Assembly: GCF_018320785.1 (NCBI RefSeq)
Contig: NC_054871.1
Location: 18,906,339-18,970,338, forward strand
DNA: 64,000 bases
Direction: 5' to 3'
Source of the DNA: Cheilinus undulatus
Lineage: Eukaryota > Chordata > Actinopteri > Labriformes > Labridae
In this document: positions 28,066 to 41,726 of the stretch, one piece after another
Layout of the letters: the number at the start of each line of letters is the position of its first letter
Numbering within the stretch: the stretch's first letter is position 1
Translations under genes and position numbers: made by a program
Notes under the pieces: generated by a model
What the model was told of the DNA's origin: nothing
What the model saw: the letters and a program-made list of their open reading frames with translations, nothing else
Database searches by the model: none

Positions 28066-30740
28066 TACCATGTCAAACACCATATGGAGCAAATAAAGCC
28101 GGAGCATGAGCAGGAGCAGCAGGAGGAGGAGGGGGAGGAGAGGAGGTACTTTTCTCTCAGTTTACCTTCAAATTCAACATTAACAATTAGGAGTTTATCT
28201 ACACAAGACGGCAAACATTTACAGAGCAACTAAAGCTCATCACTAATACTCAGAGACAGCCTGACAGGGTACTCAATGCACTGTATACTGTCTGAATGTT
28301 TCATTTATTTACTTAAACATACATGTAGTTAACTCAGCTCTTATTCAATATTAATATAACTTGTTTAATCCAGTAGCCAAAGCAGCGATCGATACAGTTT
28401 ACCATGTTTGACTGTGCACAGATTCCCACACATAGATTTTTCTTTTCTTTCAGTTTTTTTTTTCATAAGTTGATACCCAAATATCTTCCATAAACACTTT
28501 AATGTTCTGGTTATCTGTTAGAAACATGTTTGCAGTTTGTGTCTGTTTCCTGGTCTCATTTACTTCAGTAGTTTTATTATTATTATAATCTCATAGATTT
28601 ATGAATTTAAGCTCCGGAGGCACTGTAGGCTATGTTGATTTTGGCGCCCCCTGTAGAAAAAGTAACTGCCAACACATTATTTTGAGTTTCTCAAACTATG
28701 TTAAAAAAAAAGACAGCTCAACACTATGAAACCTGTCACTTGTTTCAGGTGCTGATTTTTATTGGTAATATTTTAACTAGTAGCTGCTGGGCTCCTTTTT
28801 GTTGTTTGTTTTTGTGGGTTAAAGAGACTTCAGTCGGCTGGTCATTTTATCAAAGAGGTGAAAACACAATCCAGATTCAAAGTAATCTATTCAAACGCAG
28901 ATGCTGTGCTCTCTCTGCTCTCACAGATCCAAAATGCATTCATATCATGAGAGCAAGGCCACCCATAAAGGGGGGATAAAGGGAGAGAGCTCTCTGGGGC
29001 CCGGACAAATGGGTGGCCAATGGAGGTCAGGAAAATCATGGTCCACTATTATAAGCTTATTTTATTTTAACCTGAATAAAAAACACTCTTATCAAAGCAA
29101 CACTGTTTTTTAAATTCTTGATGCTGTTGTACATCTTAACCTTTTTCTTAATGTTAGCCTCTTTCTCTCAACATAGAATTAGCTTTTTTGAGTATTTGTA
29201 TCAATGTGGATGGGGACATAGAGCTAAACCATTTGTAATGTCAGACTTTGTAGCTAGGTCGTAATGTGCACAAATGCCAGAACATAAAGTAGACAACTTC
29301 AAAAGAAAGGGGATTAGACGGTCGCAAAAAAATGTTTAAAGGTGGCAGAGAAAAAGGGGTGGACATGTGGTAAAAAGTGGTGATAATGGGTCAGAAATGG
29401 GTGAAAATTGGCAAAAAAAAAAAAGGTCAAAAGTGGCTTAAAGGGGGAAAGAGAGTGGTGAAAAGGGGTTGAAATGTGACATATATGGGCAGGAAAAGTG
29501 AAAAAAGAAGAGTTAAAAGAGGCATAAAGGGGTTAAAAAAAGACAAAAACTGGAAGAAAAAGTGGTGATCAGAGTCATGGTTTCCATATGAATGTCTGAA
29601 AGCGTTAAGACGGTGAAACTTAATTTTGGTTTCAGTCAGAAACTCACTATGAAAACTTTCACAAACGATTCTGTGGGTAAAAACAATAAAGACTTCAAAA
29701 ACATAAAAATTTAGAATTTCATTTGATCTGCTGTACACTCCTGAGACCTGAGCTCTAGTTTTAATGTATTTTTAGTTTCTGTCTCTTTTGGGATCAGTAG
29801 GACCTGAGAAGTTTAACAAATCTCCTGAAGTTCCTGTTTCTGTAAGAAACAGTACTGGATCAGCTTTAGAGCATCTGTTTTGATTGTGTCAGTCAGTTGT
29901 CCCACAAACATTTGATGTGAGGAAAAGCTAACTTTGAAACACAAGAAAATCAATGTGCTGAAAATGGAGGAAAGATGGCAAACCTGTTCCTGCATGAAGG
30001 CCAGACTGATTTTTTTAAACATCCTGTTCTAATTTATGTATTTATTGTAATTTCTCTTTTGAGCCCCTGTCATTTTAAGCCTTTTCAGGTCTTCATGTCC
30101 ATATTTCTTATGTTTCCACATATTTCTGTATTTCTCATCTTTGAAACAATGGGGAATTTTATTTAATATCAATTTACTATGCTGATTGCCAAATAAAAAT
30201 TAAATCAAAGAACATAATATTGCAATTTAGTTTATTCCAAATCCAGTGATACCAAGCATTTGATTGGACTCCAAAGGTAGTTAATACTTTTTAGTAGCTA
30301 GACACAAGTGGGGTCAGACGTTTTTGGCCTAATGTCCAAGAGCGCTATCTCCCATGTCGCACAACTTTCCATTCATCCTTCTATGACACCAGTAGCTCCT
30401 TCCTGTTGCACAGGAAGTGATGAGTTTTATTTTTTCAGCCGTGGGAGCAGCATTTTCTCTAGGAAACTAAAGAACAGCATAAATCACCAAACGCCATTTG
30501 TTTGGTGAATACCTCAGGAAGATATCCACATTAACAGTCAGCAGTCATCCACTGAAGATCTCAAAAGCATTCAACTTATGCTGTTAATTTAAAGAACTTT
30601 GATTTTATTCTGATTAGTTCCTATCTTATCACAGAACTAAAATAGGAACTATACTAATACCTCAGCAGTAACTATTATTAAAGATACTATAATAATACTT
30701 TGTGCTGAAAGAAGGCACAGAAAGTCACACAACTCTCTGT
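28066..30740. other. Intergenic region between tmem79 and the CTD-phosphatase gene
   Basis: AT-rich, with no exon I can support on either strand. It contains the second TTTTGCCAC-type array (about 29330-29570, reversed). Confidence 0.55.
29330..29570. repeat. Degenerate GGCAAAA/AAAGTGG array (reverse copy of 10620-11190 type)
   Basis: A run of variants of AAAAGTGGTGA, AATGGGTCAGAAATGGG and GGCAAAAA. It is purine-rich on the plus strand and is the complement of the array at 10620-11190. Confidence 0.65.
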
Positions 30741-30755
30741 TGTCTTCAGGATCAT

Positions 30756-30761
30756 TTTATT
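30756..30761 (-). terminator. Candidate polyadenylation signal of the CTD-phosphatase gene
   Basis: AATAAA on the minus strand, about 375 nt after the stop codon at 31136-31138. The interval between is the likely 3'UTR. The open frame on the opposite strand at 30931-31119 has no family match. Confidence 0.5.
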
Positions 30762-31135
30762 GCATAAAAAAAGCATATTTAAAATATACAGAGTAGCTGA
30801 TGATAAGCGATATAATCAATAAATTAAAATACAGGACTATTAACAACACAGAGTTTGGTTAGGGATATTTACACATGCACTGGGTGGCATTTATTGCCCT
30901 GTGGAATGAGTCTCAGAGAAACGAGTTTTAGTGATGAATGACCAGCAGCATGTTTGGAATACCGATCTGCCGTCCTCTAAAGTCGTCAGGGAGGACGAGA
31001 AGGATGAGCTGGTCAGGCTTCAGGTCTGCTCATTCAGACTGGATTCTGCTTTGAGCCAAAGCATAGACAAAGTAAACAAGAGCTGTGAAAGTCATGTAAA
31101 GTTTTTAAAGAAAGGATGAGAGCTGAGGGGTCCTG

Positions 31136-34100
31136 TTAGTCCTCTGAAAGCAGCCTGTGGAAGTGATCCTTCCTCTTCTTTAGCACCTCCCGAAAATCGT
31201 CCTGAAAAACAAAAAAACACAGTAGATTTTCAGACAGAATCATGAAACCTGAAGGAAAAAAAGCAGGCAGATGCAGCTGCAGATAACCAGCTGTTCAAGA
31301 CAAACAGCCAAATGTCTGCTAAATCTGTGAATATGGATGCACTAATTTGAAGTGTGATGATTCAAAGTGATTCATACTGCAGACAATTCAGACTTCACAA
31401 TGATATACACCAACACTAACAATTAATCTACTCTTAAACGCTGCAGATACATTGATTCTGATACAATTTAAAGTAAGACATGATTCAGTGTTCAGTTTTA
31501 CATCAGGGTTGTCTACATCCCAGATTTTAAATCTATCCTGATGTTGCTAGCCCTTGTCCATTCTCTGTAATAAGATCCATCTTTTTTCTTTTCTGTCAAT
31601 AGGCTGATATTTAATTATTTTTTTCCCCACAAGTATTACTGTGTATCCAGCACTGGAATCCAAGAATATCTTACGACAGGGGAAATGACATGATTTACTA
31701 GACCTCCAACGACAGTGCTTATCCTTATTTAAGTTACCAAAAAGTCAATTATTTGCTGATTCTGTTGTCCTAAATCTGACTGGTTTGGGATTTTGTCACA
31801 CACTGATGTAAAACAAAGAAAAAAAGTGTTACATGGTTGATTATATTAATCTAGCTTTAAGTCAAAACTGTCTTACAGCAACAATGAAAAATTTCTGCTG
31901 TCTCACATTTTGGAATAATTTTACAAATAGTTTTTTTTTTAATCTAATTTTCCTCTGATCTATCCATCATTTAGTAAGACCTTTTTACATGTCTGCACAG
32001 AAGCTATTGGGATTGCTGATCTTAAAAGAAGGGAACTAGAGTTTCATGCATGTCCTATCTCCAGCAAAGAGGAAGTTTATCCAACAGTACAGCCCCACTA
32101 AAAGTGTCCAAGCTACATAGTGACAGCATTGTGCTCCACTTATCTGTGGTTGCTTCAAAGCTATGAGGAGTCTTTTCAAACTGAACTCTACAAAGCACAT
32201 TTATTTAACAGGAAGCCATTTTTACTGTTTAAAAATAACAATGCCCTCCCAAAATACGCGTCTGTAGCTTGCATTTCCTTGTGCCGTAAAGCCAGAAGTC
32301 ATCACCAATTTTAAGACAATGTTTCTCTCTCAATGTGTAAAATTCAAATAACAGAGGTGGGTGTACTAATTAGTAAATAAACATTACTGAGTACAGGTTA
32401 TTGAAAAGATTTGATTCAAGTAAAGAGAGCAACAGAGGCGGGTGTGGCTCAGCCGTCTGTTGTTGCGTGGCTTGGACACATTCAGAGGGGCCACTCTGAC
32501 TCCTTCCTTAAAAGAATTATAAGGGGAATTTTTAACACAATAATGGAAGAGAAACCACATTATTCCAAAGTGAACAATTCAGTGAAACATGGGATGGTGT
32601 TTTAGTGTTACAGACATACCGCTGCAGACAGTTTCTCCAAGTAGGGGATGAGTTTCTGAAGTTCTCTGTCATCGGACTCTCCAGACCAGCTCGGGATAGG
32701 AATGGTGTTCATCAGCTGGGAAAAAAACCCAACATAATCTTTCAATGAAACAAACAGCTTTTTATAACGGTTTTAACTGCACTCAGACAAAAAAAAAAAC
32801 ACAACACTTTCAGAAGAACTTATCCAAGTTGAATCGAGCTATTCTATAACCTTCTTATAGAAAATATCTCTGTAAATACACAAAAAGCAACACTAAACTG
32901 CTCTACAATTAATCAGATGTGTGCCGATAAATATCTTGTTTCCAACGTCATGGTTGCTACAAACATATCAAGTTACAGCACTGCACAGAGCGCCAGATTC
33001 AGTTATTAAAACCGACTTATTTTTGTAACAATCCCCAAACACTTGCTGCTCATAAATCCACAGCTGTACATGGTCCCTCACAGCTGCAGCCCCGTCTGAG
33101 CTCTTGCACTAAATAACTCTGCCTGCTTATATTAAGTAGTGATCTCATTTTGTTCCATTTTTGTAAAGTTTGCATTTCATAGGAACTGCTGGGCTGTGTG
33201 ATACATAGTGTGAATGTCAAAAACTAATGAGACAAAAATGCTGTTTCTGAAAACAAACAGATATTAATATGATGACATCCAAAGTGATCATATGTGATGA
33301 TAGTGAAAGAGTGTAGGACATTAAATTGGCATGTAAAATCCCAGCTGTGGGATGCTCACATGGTATGGGTATGTGTGGGGGGCATTGTCCAGAACAACCG
33401 TCTTGGCGAGGTCCCTTCCCAGCACGCTGAGATCTTTGATGTAATGACCAAGAACACAGGCGCAGTCCTCCTGATGCAGACGATGTCTAGCAGGAAAGTC
33501 ATCAACAGATTAGAAATATCTAAACCACTTTGTGTATAAAGTACAAGCATGTTAGAAAGTTCAAAATTACATTTTGCATTTGATTTATCTGGTGTATTAT
33601 TTTTTTGTTTTCACTTCTTGTTGTGATATTAAGGATAAATAAATCAAACTTACAAACTAAATCCAAAACTATTTAACATTTCAGAGGAGGTCAGAGACTT
33701 TGCAGCAGCGGGCTCACACTCTCAGTGCGAGCCTGACAAACTACAGGTCAACTCAAGAGTTTGAGACACCAGTGTCAACAGATCTTTGAGGAGACTAACC
33801 GAAACAGTTTTCTCTGCGGGTCCAGGATGTTCAGTATCTTCTCAGCGTAGTCCTTCTTTGCACATGTGTAAACAAACAGCTGCAACAGAACGCAAACAAC
33901 AGCTGGGACCACAAACCAGAACTCTGAACACATCAGGACACCACAACCATTATTCTTTTTCTTTAGATTTTTGTCAAATTAAAATAATGAAGTTTGGGGA
34001 TAATTAATTGTTTGGATTTATAGAATAAAAAGGTAAGTATAAAGGGTATCCTGTATTTGAAACCAAATTAAAGCATTATATTATTTAATTAGTTGGTTTG

Positions 34101-37100
34101 TCAGACTAAATACAGTGCGAGACTGCAAACAGTGTAGTTTGAGGGAAGTGCACAAAAAATAACGAATTTCCTGTCAGATAAGTCTGTACCTCATAGACTT
34201 TAGCCATGGACTGTAGAAACTCTCTGACATGTGGCCTTAGGATCATGTACACCTGTTCATCACACAGAACATAAAAGAAAATCAATAAAAAATATTTTTT
34301 TCCTCTCATCCATCACTGCATACGACAAACTCTCTCCACACATTAAAACATCAACCTTTTACTCTCTTCGCCGTCTCTGTTCACCTGCTCAGTGTGCCTC
34401 AGATTCAGAAACATGCAGTGAGCCGTTACCTTGTACTGGTGGTCCTGGAAAGCAGTGTTGAAGGTGTACTCTGCATCCTCTATCACATTCAAAGAGCTGA
34501 ACATCAATGTCTCCTCCTGCAGAGACACAGATCAGTGCTACTTCACACAAAAGTAACCACATGTTTCTACAGATGAACCATCTACTCTGTATTCCCCTTA
34601 ACAGAGAAATCAGAAATTAAGAACACGTGAACAAAAAAGAACACGTTTTAGGCAGACCAGGGATACTTGAGAAGTTTGTTTGAGTGATGGAAAACTAAAT
34701 GCAGCTACCTTAGAGAGGAGGGATTGAAAACCATCATTTTACCTCATCAGCAGCTCAGATGTGGTGATTATACTTGAACACAAATGTGCTATTACAATGT
34801 GTTCCCTTTTATAGTTTTATAGGCCTATTACTACAAACGTCTGACAGTTTAGGTAGACTAAGAAGATCTCATTGGGGAGTTTGCCAATGCTCTGCTTGGT
34901 CCAAAGGAAAATATCTTCACAGTAGCTGGTAGCCCCTGTCCGTAAGACCCTACACCAAACGGGTCAGCTGACTGCCAGGATGTGATTGTATTAAGGATTT
35001 AACAAATTATATCTAAGCCTGTACATTTAAGGAGCCCAAAGTTCTTGAAGGTGGCAAAACAGTAGCAATTTTCATGGACCTTAATGTTACTTTCAGACTA
35101 ATGCTACAGCAAAACTTACATTTAACTTATAAAACTAAAATCCATTTTCCACAAGTTAGAAATACAAAATGACAAAAACTATGGAGACATTAGAGATGGT
35201 GGTAAACTACTAAATGACTTGACACACAGAAGACATTGTGGCAAAGTTCAAAGTACAATGACACTGCACAATGATCATTATGAGAAGTATTTCCATCATA
35301 TAGACAACATATAGGATTTATGTGGCTGTAGATCAGTGATCATCAACTGGTGGCCTGAGGGCCATTTCAGGCCCCTTAAAGCTTCCCATCTGGCCCCAGA
35401 AGTTGGTTAAATTCAGGAAATGTGAGGAAGAAAAAGATGTTGTGGTTTTCAGATCTCAATAGCCATTAAATCAACCCCCCAGGACAACTAATATTGAAAC
35501 AGTTGTATCAAGAATGACTTAACATTTGCTCTGTTTTACAGAAAATCCACCTGTCAGCCATTATTAGTAAATAAGATGCATGATAAACACACACTTATCA
35601 GTCAAGTTCTGATTAAATCTGCTGTATTCTGTGTCAAATTTCTACTTCAAGTGCTTGTAAGGTTATATTTTTCCTGCCTGCAAACTCGAACAAAGCCCTG
35701 TTTCCTGCAGCTGTTTCACACCAACCAGGAGGTGGACCACATGAAATATTTAGCTAAAACATTTCAACCGCCCTCTTGTGACTGGCTGCAGTATAAGTAA
35801 TAGTACTCAATCTCATTGTTAATGCCTAAAAATGATGTGCACTTTGAAAGAAAAAACTAAAACACTAACATGTTAATTGGACCAAAATCTATATTTATTT
35901 TAGTTTAGTTTAAAACGGCCTCCTAAATTTCTGTCAATACAAAATTTGGCGCTGGTGCAAATGTAGTTGATGATCCTGCTGTAGAGGATTGGACATACCA
36001 GGTCGACCACCAGTGTGGCCTCAGGAGTGCTCCTGGTCTTTGGGGGAATATCTCTGATTGGTGTTCGGGAATGTTGAGACTGCAGCGGTACGTTCTTAAT
36101 GAAGTTAAAGCTGGAAAGAAAAAAGACGTAATGCTTTAATAGTAGAAAGAATAGCTGACACCAGACAAGGTTTTTTCAAAATGACATGGAACAATAACAT
36201 GAAAAACTCAGTCTATCAAACACTCAGTACTGTTTTTTGGTTTCCAAAACTTAGAAAGACTTAGAAAGAGACTAATGTAGTATATGGATTTTAGAACACA
36301 GTGCACAGTGGTTTTACTTTATATGTTCCACCTTCACAGCCACCTTTCCTTTTATCTTAATCTCAGTTAACTAGTACCAATACAGCGCAGTCCCTAAAGC
36401 CACTGTGTGACTCTTAGAAAAGCAGACAGATTGCTTAATCAGACAAGATACACATGTCATCAGATTAACCCACACAGAGCTGGATGCCAAAAAAGGGCTT
36501 AAAACGTACGGATTAAAGACGTCCTCCTCCTCCTCTCCAGCCAGAAGGTCTATGGAGCCAAAACCAAAGACTCCTTGTTCAGGGCTCATCAGCACGTTGT
36601 GACCGGTCTCTGCATAATTCACATCTGGGAAGGAAAAATATGTGAACAAGCAATTAGCAACTCTTCAACTTTCAGTGAGAAGATGGTAATCATTTTATGC
36701 CTGATAGGTCTGCCTTGCATACATAGAGGAAAGAAAACTGTTCTGCAAATATTAGCATTTTTGAGATAACCTGTATGTATGAAATTTTATAAAAATGAGA
36801 AGCACTGCAGTGATTTGTTTTCTGACACCTTTTAATGTAACTAGACCTAGAAGTATTACATTATCAAATAAATGATCAAAATAGGAGAAAATCTCCCTTA
36901 ACCATACATTTCATTTGCTTTTCTCAGCCTGAAGCTCCCAACTGAAGCAGTGACGTGACACAAGCCTCTCACACTGTAAACACTGAAGCCATCAATATTG
37001 TTTCTGACGTATTTCAAAAGGGAACAGTAATGCCTGGTGTTTCCAACATGACACAGGGTCCTCCATCATAAAATAAATACCAAGCAGCAGCTCACCACAT

Positions 37101-40100
37101 TAATGCCTGCTGAGCACTTCAGGAGACTAACACTTTTCTTTCGGTGTGAAGAAGCTGGAGTGGGATTTAACCACAGGCCACCAGAAAGAAGCTGGTAAAT
37201 TTACACTGTGGTTGGTAAGAGAGTTCACTTTTCCAGACACATTTGTCACATAAAAAGTGAAAAACTCTTGTAAGAGATAACTGAATGCCTTTCAAAATAA
37301 ATGATAAAAAGGCCAACAGTTGTTTTTTAAATCACCCAAAACCTCAAATTCAACAACAAAACCCTAAAAGGAGTCCAGGAGACATCTGAAGGTTCAGTTT
37401 TTAAACATGCTGGGCTCTTTAAGGCTCATGTAAAGCAACAAATCAAAGTCAAATGTACTTACTCTCTTTGCTGGGTGTGAGGAAACGAACGATGGGTGAG
37501 TAGATGTTCCTGGCTGTTGTGTTTCGAGGAGTCACAGGGTCAATCTCTGACAGAATGCGCTCATGGCGCAAGATTGATCTGACTGGAGTTTTGAAGGCCA
37601 AATCTAAGAGTACAGGAAGAAGAACATTAAGTCAGAAACATCAAAACAAACCCAAAGAAGGATGTGAGGATTCCTACCGTAACAACATATAAAAAGCGTA
37701 GTTTTTAATAACATGAAGCTGCAAAACACACCTGTTTCTCTGTCATCCACAGCGATGACTCTCTTCCTTGCCCGGCCGCGGGGCAGTGGTCGCCTTTTCA
37801 GAGTGGGAATTTCATCATCTGAAGGTTGGGGATCATTTTCCAAGTTCTCTTCATCCTTCACAGCAAAAATTAAGAAAATGTGTGAATAGATGCATAAAAA
37901 AATAATGATAACTAGGGCCTGTGTTCACAGCTGCTAATGCTATGCTCTCTGTTAGGTCTCTTTAAAATAGCTCAGTGTGTGACCCTCTTCATACATTTGA
38001 AGAGCTATTGCACCTTCATTTTCTTACCAGTTACATTAACAACACAGTTTCCTATATGTTTTGTTATGATAGTAAGGAAAATGCAACAAAAGAAAGTGTT
38101 TTTATTGTAGAATTAAACTGTCTTCAAGCATCTTCAGATTAGACTATGAGGAAAATTAAACCAATACCATAAAGTAGCTGGATGGACGGTCCTATCTTTT
38201 ACTGAAGTCGCCTAAAAGTAGCTATATTACAATCTAGAAGTACCTGTTTAAAAGCACTGTGGTTAAAACTAAAAAGTTGAACAGCATAGTTAGGTTGTAA
38301 GGGTACAAAAAAGGGGTTAACAGATGATTTCAGGATACTTATTATCTTTAATTCTGACTGTAAAGCACTGGCATGATGTGTAATTATCACTTTACTGTTG
38401 CAGCAGATCAGCCATAGCTCATAGTAAGTGAGTTGTATTCATTTCAATAATGAATAAGTCTAGGAAAAATTATGGTCAGATCTGGCAAATTTCCCAAAAA
38501 ATGTGATGTTTCATTAAATACAGAAATAAACCTAAAAACAAGCTCACCACCTATTAGGATGAATAGCCTATAAAAATAAAGCAAAATTTTAAGACTTTAT
38601 AGTCTTGCACTTTAGACATTTTAATACTTCTTAAAAGCCTTAAATTTGGCTGAATTGATGAACTTTTAATATTACTTAAAACCCTGCTGACACCCTGGCT
38701 TTGAAAGTATAGTTCAATCAGTCTAGAGAACCAAATATTTCAAAAGGTATACACTGTGAAAAATTAGTTAACATATATCAGTTTATAGGGGATTCAAACT
38801 AAATTCAGGATTCTTGGTGGTGTGATCATCAAATTCTTCTTAGACAAAACAGCACAAAGGTTCCCTTTTAAGGTATTTTGTTAGGAATCCCAATGATGTG
38901 TTGCTATTTTTCTAAACTGTTGCTCTAACATGTAAAAAATTATTGAAAACGATCACTCAGCCCAAGACAGATAAACAGATATTGAAAATAACCCAGAATG
39001 ATATGGCTCACATATCTCAAAAGGAGTGGAAATACAAACTTATTCATCCTCATACTTTCTCCACAAATCAGTGATACTTTATTATCTGGCTTATATATTA
39101 ATAAACCAATAATTCATTCTCAAAGATTTGTTCTGATTACCAATATTTTTCTTATAGAATATAGTGATTTTGATTCAGCTGTGGGTCTGAATGTAGTAAT
39201 TTCTCAATAAGCAATTCTAACCATCTTAGAGCTTCTCCACACAAAATTATGTTAACATTTGGACTTCATCTCACAAGGGATGCAGATACCAGTTTTTCCA
39301 GACCAAGTACGAGTACTTACATTTGGGTACTCACCAATACCCAGCACATTATGAGTACTTAATTAAACCATAACCGTTTTAAAATTCATTTTAAAACGTT
39401 TTTTTTTATATTCATTGGATGCTCGTCATCCCTCCTCCTGACAATTTATTAGTGCATACTTTTCATTGTCCTCGACTCTTCTCACCCTCATTTATGTTCA
39501 GATATCATCAAACTGCAGAAATGGCACCAGCTTTGACAGCATCATCGAGTAATAAGAGGCTTTTCTCATGCCTCAGAATGATACTGAGTACAGATTGCTC
39601 AGTCATTCAACAGAAAAACAGTCCTAATAAGACAAATGCCCAAGTTTGGCAAGCACATTTAACAGAGATCAGTGAAGAACTGGCTCCGACAAAGTATTGC
39701 AATAAGTAATTGATTAATGATGCATTGCAATAAATTAATAAATATTTTAAAAGTATTGCAATGCAGTTCATCCAGCATTGGGTTTTGATATAGTCAGGAG
39801 CTCCTCCTTTGTTTTATTCAACTGCCTCTGTTCAACCATATGCCACGTCTTCCAAAACATATTTTATTTGCCTGTACTTCCTATTAATCATCCAACACCA
39901 AAGAAGACGCTCACACGTGAGCCATAAATTAAAATCCTCGTAAAAGCATGTATCCATGCTGGAATTCTGAGTGTAAACAGACTCTGCCTGCGTGTGTCCT
40001 GATGACCTACTTTTAAAGAGACCCTCTCTCACATGCAACCAGGCTGTTAAATCCTCCACCAGACAGCACGTCACAGAGCTGCGTGTGTTCAGATCTGGCA

Positions 40101-40986
40101 TAGCATCACAGCGTTGGCTATGCTGTTTAAACCTTCACTAAAAGATAGTCTAGAAGAACTATGCTACTCTGTCTCATAGTAGACTTCGTTGGTTTCCGAC
40201 TCAATGTGCGCAAGTTGAGTCATACACGGCAAACACAAGACTAGTCAGTATCCGCTCACTGAGTACAGTATGAGGTGCACAGCAGAACTGCTTTCAAGGG
40301 GGCATTGGACAGTCATTTATTGAAATGCACCAGGCCCACAATAGTTAAGTGGAAGAACACCTTTATGCAGTTCAAATTAGCTTAAAGGCGGTGCCTCTTC
40401 AAATGTAGTACAAATAACGCGTATTTTCCGGGGCCTCGTGGGTGGCGCTGCTGTGAAAATGCGTTAGCCTTTACCTGGTTAAAGTTGCAACTTCTGGTTA
40501 TCATTCACAAAACAAACATAGAAGTAACCACTGTAACGCTATAAATATGTTTCGATGGCAGTCTGACTTTGGTAAAGAATATTTAACAGATTAGGAAAAT
40601 GAGTAATGAGTGAAACAGGAAAGTAATAGGAAAAACGCCACCTATCGCCAAGCTGCTGTTAGCAACGCCGTCTACTGTTTTGTCATGAGCGAACCAGTTA
40701 GCACAGTGGCTAACTGCTTAGCATTAGCAAAAAGAAACGATAACTTACATGACTGTATCTGAAAACCAACACATTATTCGCCTTTAAAACAATGCTGAAT
40801 GCGACTGTTACCAGGGCAAAATCTGAGAAAACAATGGTATCAAACAGTATCAGTTACCTTGGTTTGAAGCGGGCTCTCATTTCCCGATAGGTGCGTTCGT
40901 CTCGGTGTCGCTTTGTTGAACCGTTGGCGGTTGATCCTCGGAGACTCCGAGAAAGTAGTAACGGTTTTCTGAGACCTGAGTCTCAT
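31136..40986 (-). CDS. ctdspl3: CTD small phosphatase-like protein (CTDSPL2/CTDSPL3 type, FCP1/SCP HAD domain)
   Basis: Eleven coding exons on the minus strand: 40858-40986, 37732-37855, 37463-37603, 36510-36624, 35999-36110, 34430-34516, 34190-34252, 33800-33879, 33360-33486, 32620-32715 and 31136-31201. They total 1140 nt and give 379 aa. The N-terminus (MRLRSQK) resembles CTDSPL2. Residues 1-195 are basic and Ser/Thr-Pro-rich, probably disordered. The linker KTRSTPE leads into the phosphatase domain, about 200-360: VVDLEETL (206-211), LRPHVREFL, FVYTCAKKDYAEKIL, ILDP, GHYIKDLSVLGRDL, VLDNAPH (Asp317) and WSGESDDRELQKLIPYLEKL. The family removes phosphate from phosphoserine, classically on the RNA polymerase II tail or SMADs. 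The second Asp of DxDxT is Glu208 here, so activity is uncertain. The symbol is my best guess for this divergent fish paralogue of CTDSPL2; the family is certain. Confidence 0.87.
31202..40857 (-). other. Introns of the CTD-phosphatase gene
   Basis: The large gaps are 31202-32619, 32716-33359, 34517-35998, 36625-37462 and 37856-40857. They contain a hAT-like MITE end at about 35333-35400 and a MITE-like patch at about 39280-39350 (GGGATGCAGATACC, AAGTACGAGTACTTACATT). Apart from these they are AT-rich DNA with no further exon I can support. Confidence 0.6.
35333..35400. repeat. hAT-like MITE end
   Basis: GATCAGTGATCATCAACTGG followed by TGGCCTGAGGGCC and CATCTGGCCCC. This is the start of a common vertebrate hAT-derived MITE. 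The other end is not clear. Confidence 0.5.
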
Positions 40987-41290
40987 CGTTATTCTTCAAA
41001 CGTGACTTACAGTCATAAACATACACATGGATCCACGGTTCTGGATGAAGTGGCTTTGCGTCCGTTGTTTTGCTTTTCTTTCCCCACGACCACCAGGCTG
41101 GCTTCAGCAGCAAAAACTAGCTCCGCCCGCCCCGCTCATCCCCGTCTCTTCTCGAATCAGTTTGAGTGTTTAAATCTGCCGGGCTGCGATAGGTTCACCA
41201 CTGTGGGCGCCGCGAGAGGGCGGGGCTTTGGAAAACTCCGGCATTCACGTGAGACGAGATTCACGTGGCAGAGAGAGCATGTGTGTGGCT
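40987..41290 (-). promoter_or_regulatory. Promoter of the CTD-phosphatase gene: GC boxes and twin E-boxes
   Basis: A CpG-rich stretch just upstream of the start codon. It has CCGCCC at 41123-41128, GGGCGGGGC at about 41218-41226, and two CACGTG E-boxes at 41246-41251 and 41262-41267, 16 bp apart. CpG density falls sharply after 41290. This fits a TATA-less housekeeping-type promoter responsive to bHLH-ZIP factors (USF/MYC class), by inference. Confidence 0.55.
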
Positions 41291-41726
41291 GAGTTCATGA
41301 ATAATGATGAGATGTAGGTCAGCATCTCGACACAGAGACCTTGGTTTTAAATGCAGATTTTTACTCTACAAACATCCAGTGCTGGATAATGAATGTTAGG
41401 TGCTACTGTAGGGGGAACACCCAGTAAAAATGGTTTAAAAAAGGGGAAAAAATTTGGTCACTGAGATGATTTGACTTTGACATAAACAGAATCACATACA
41501 TAAAAATCATATAATTGCAGTAATCAGTGGAATAGGGTTATTGCTCAAAATCATTTAGATACATGAAAATAAGTATTCTGATCATTGTGCCTCTACAATA
41601 AAAGAATGCCAACGTGTTTCTTGTTATGGTCCATATTGCAGTTCTTTAAAGGAGCAGTGTGTAAAATTTGGAATACCAGAAACATCTAGTAGTCAATTCT
41701 AGATTGTGATGCCCAATCTTCTAGTG

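Noticed and set aside
40891-41292. 133-aa plus-strand open frame, possibly a divergent gene
   Set aside because: It is antisense to the first exon and promoter of the CTD-phosphatase gene, with no recognisable protein and CpG-island composition.
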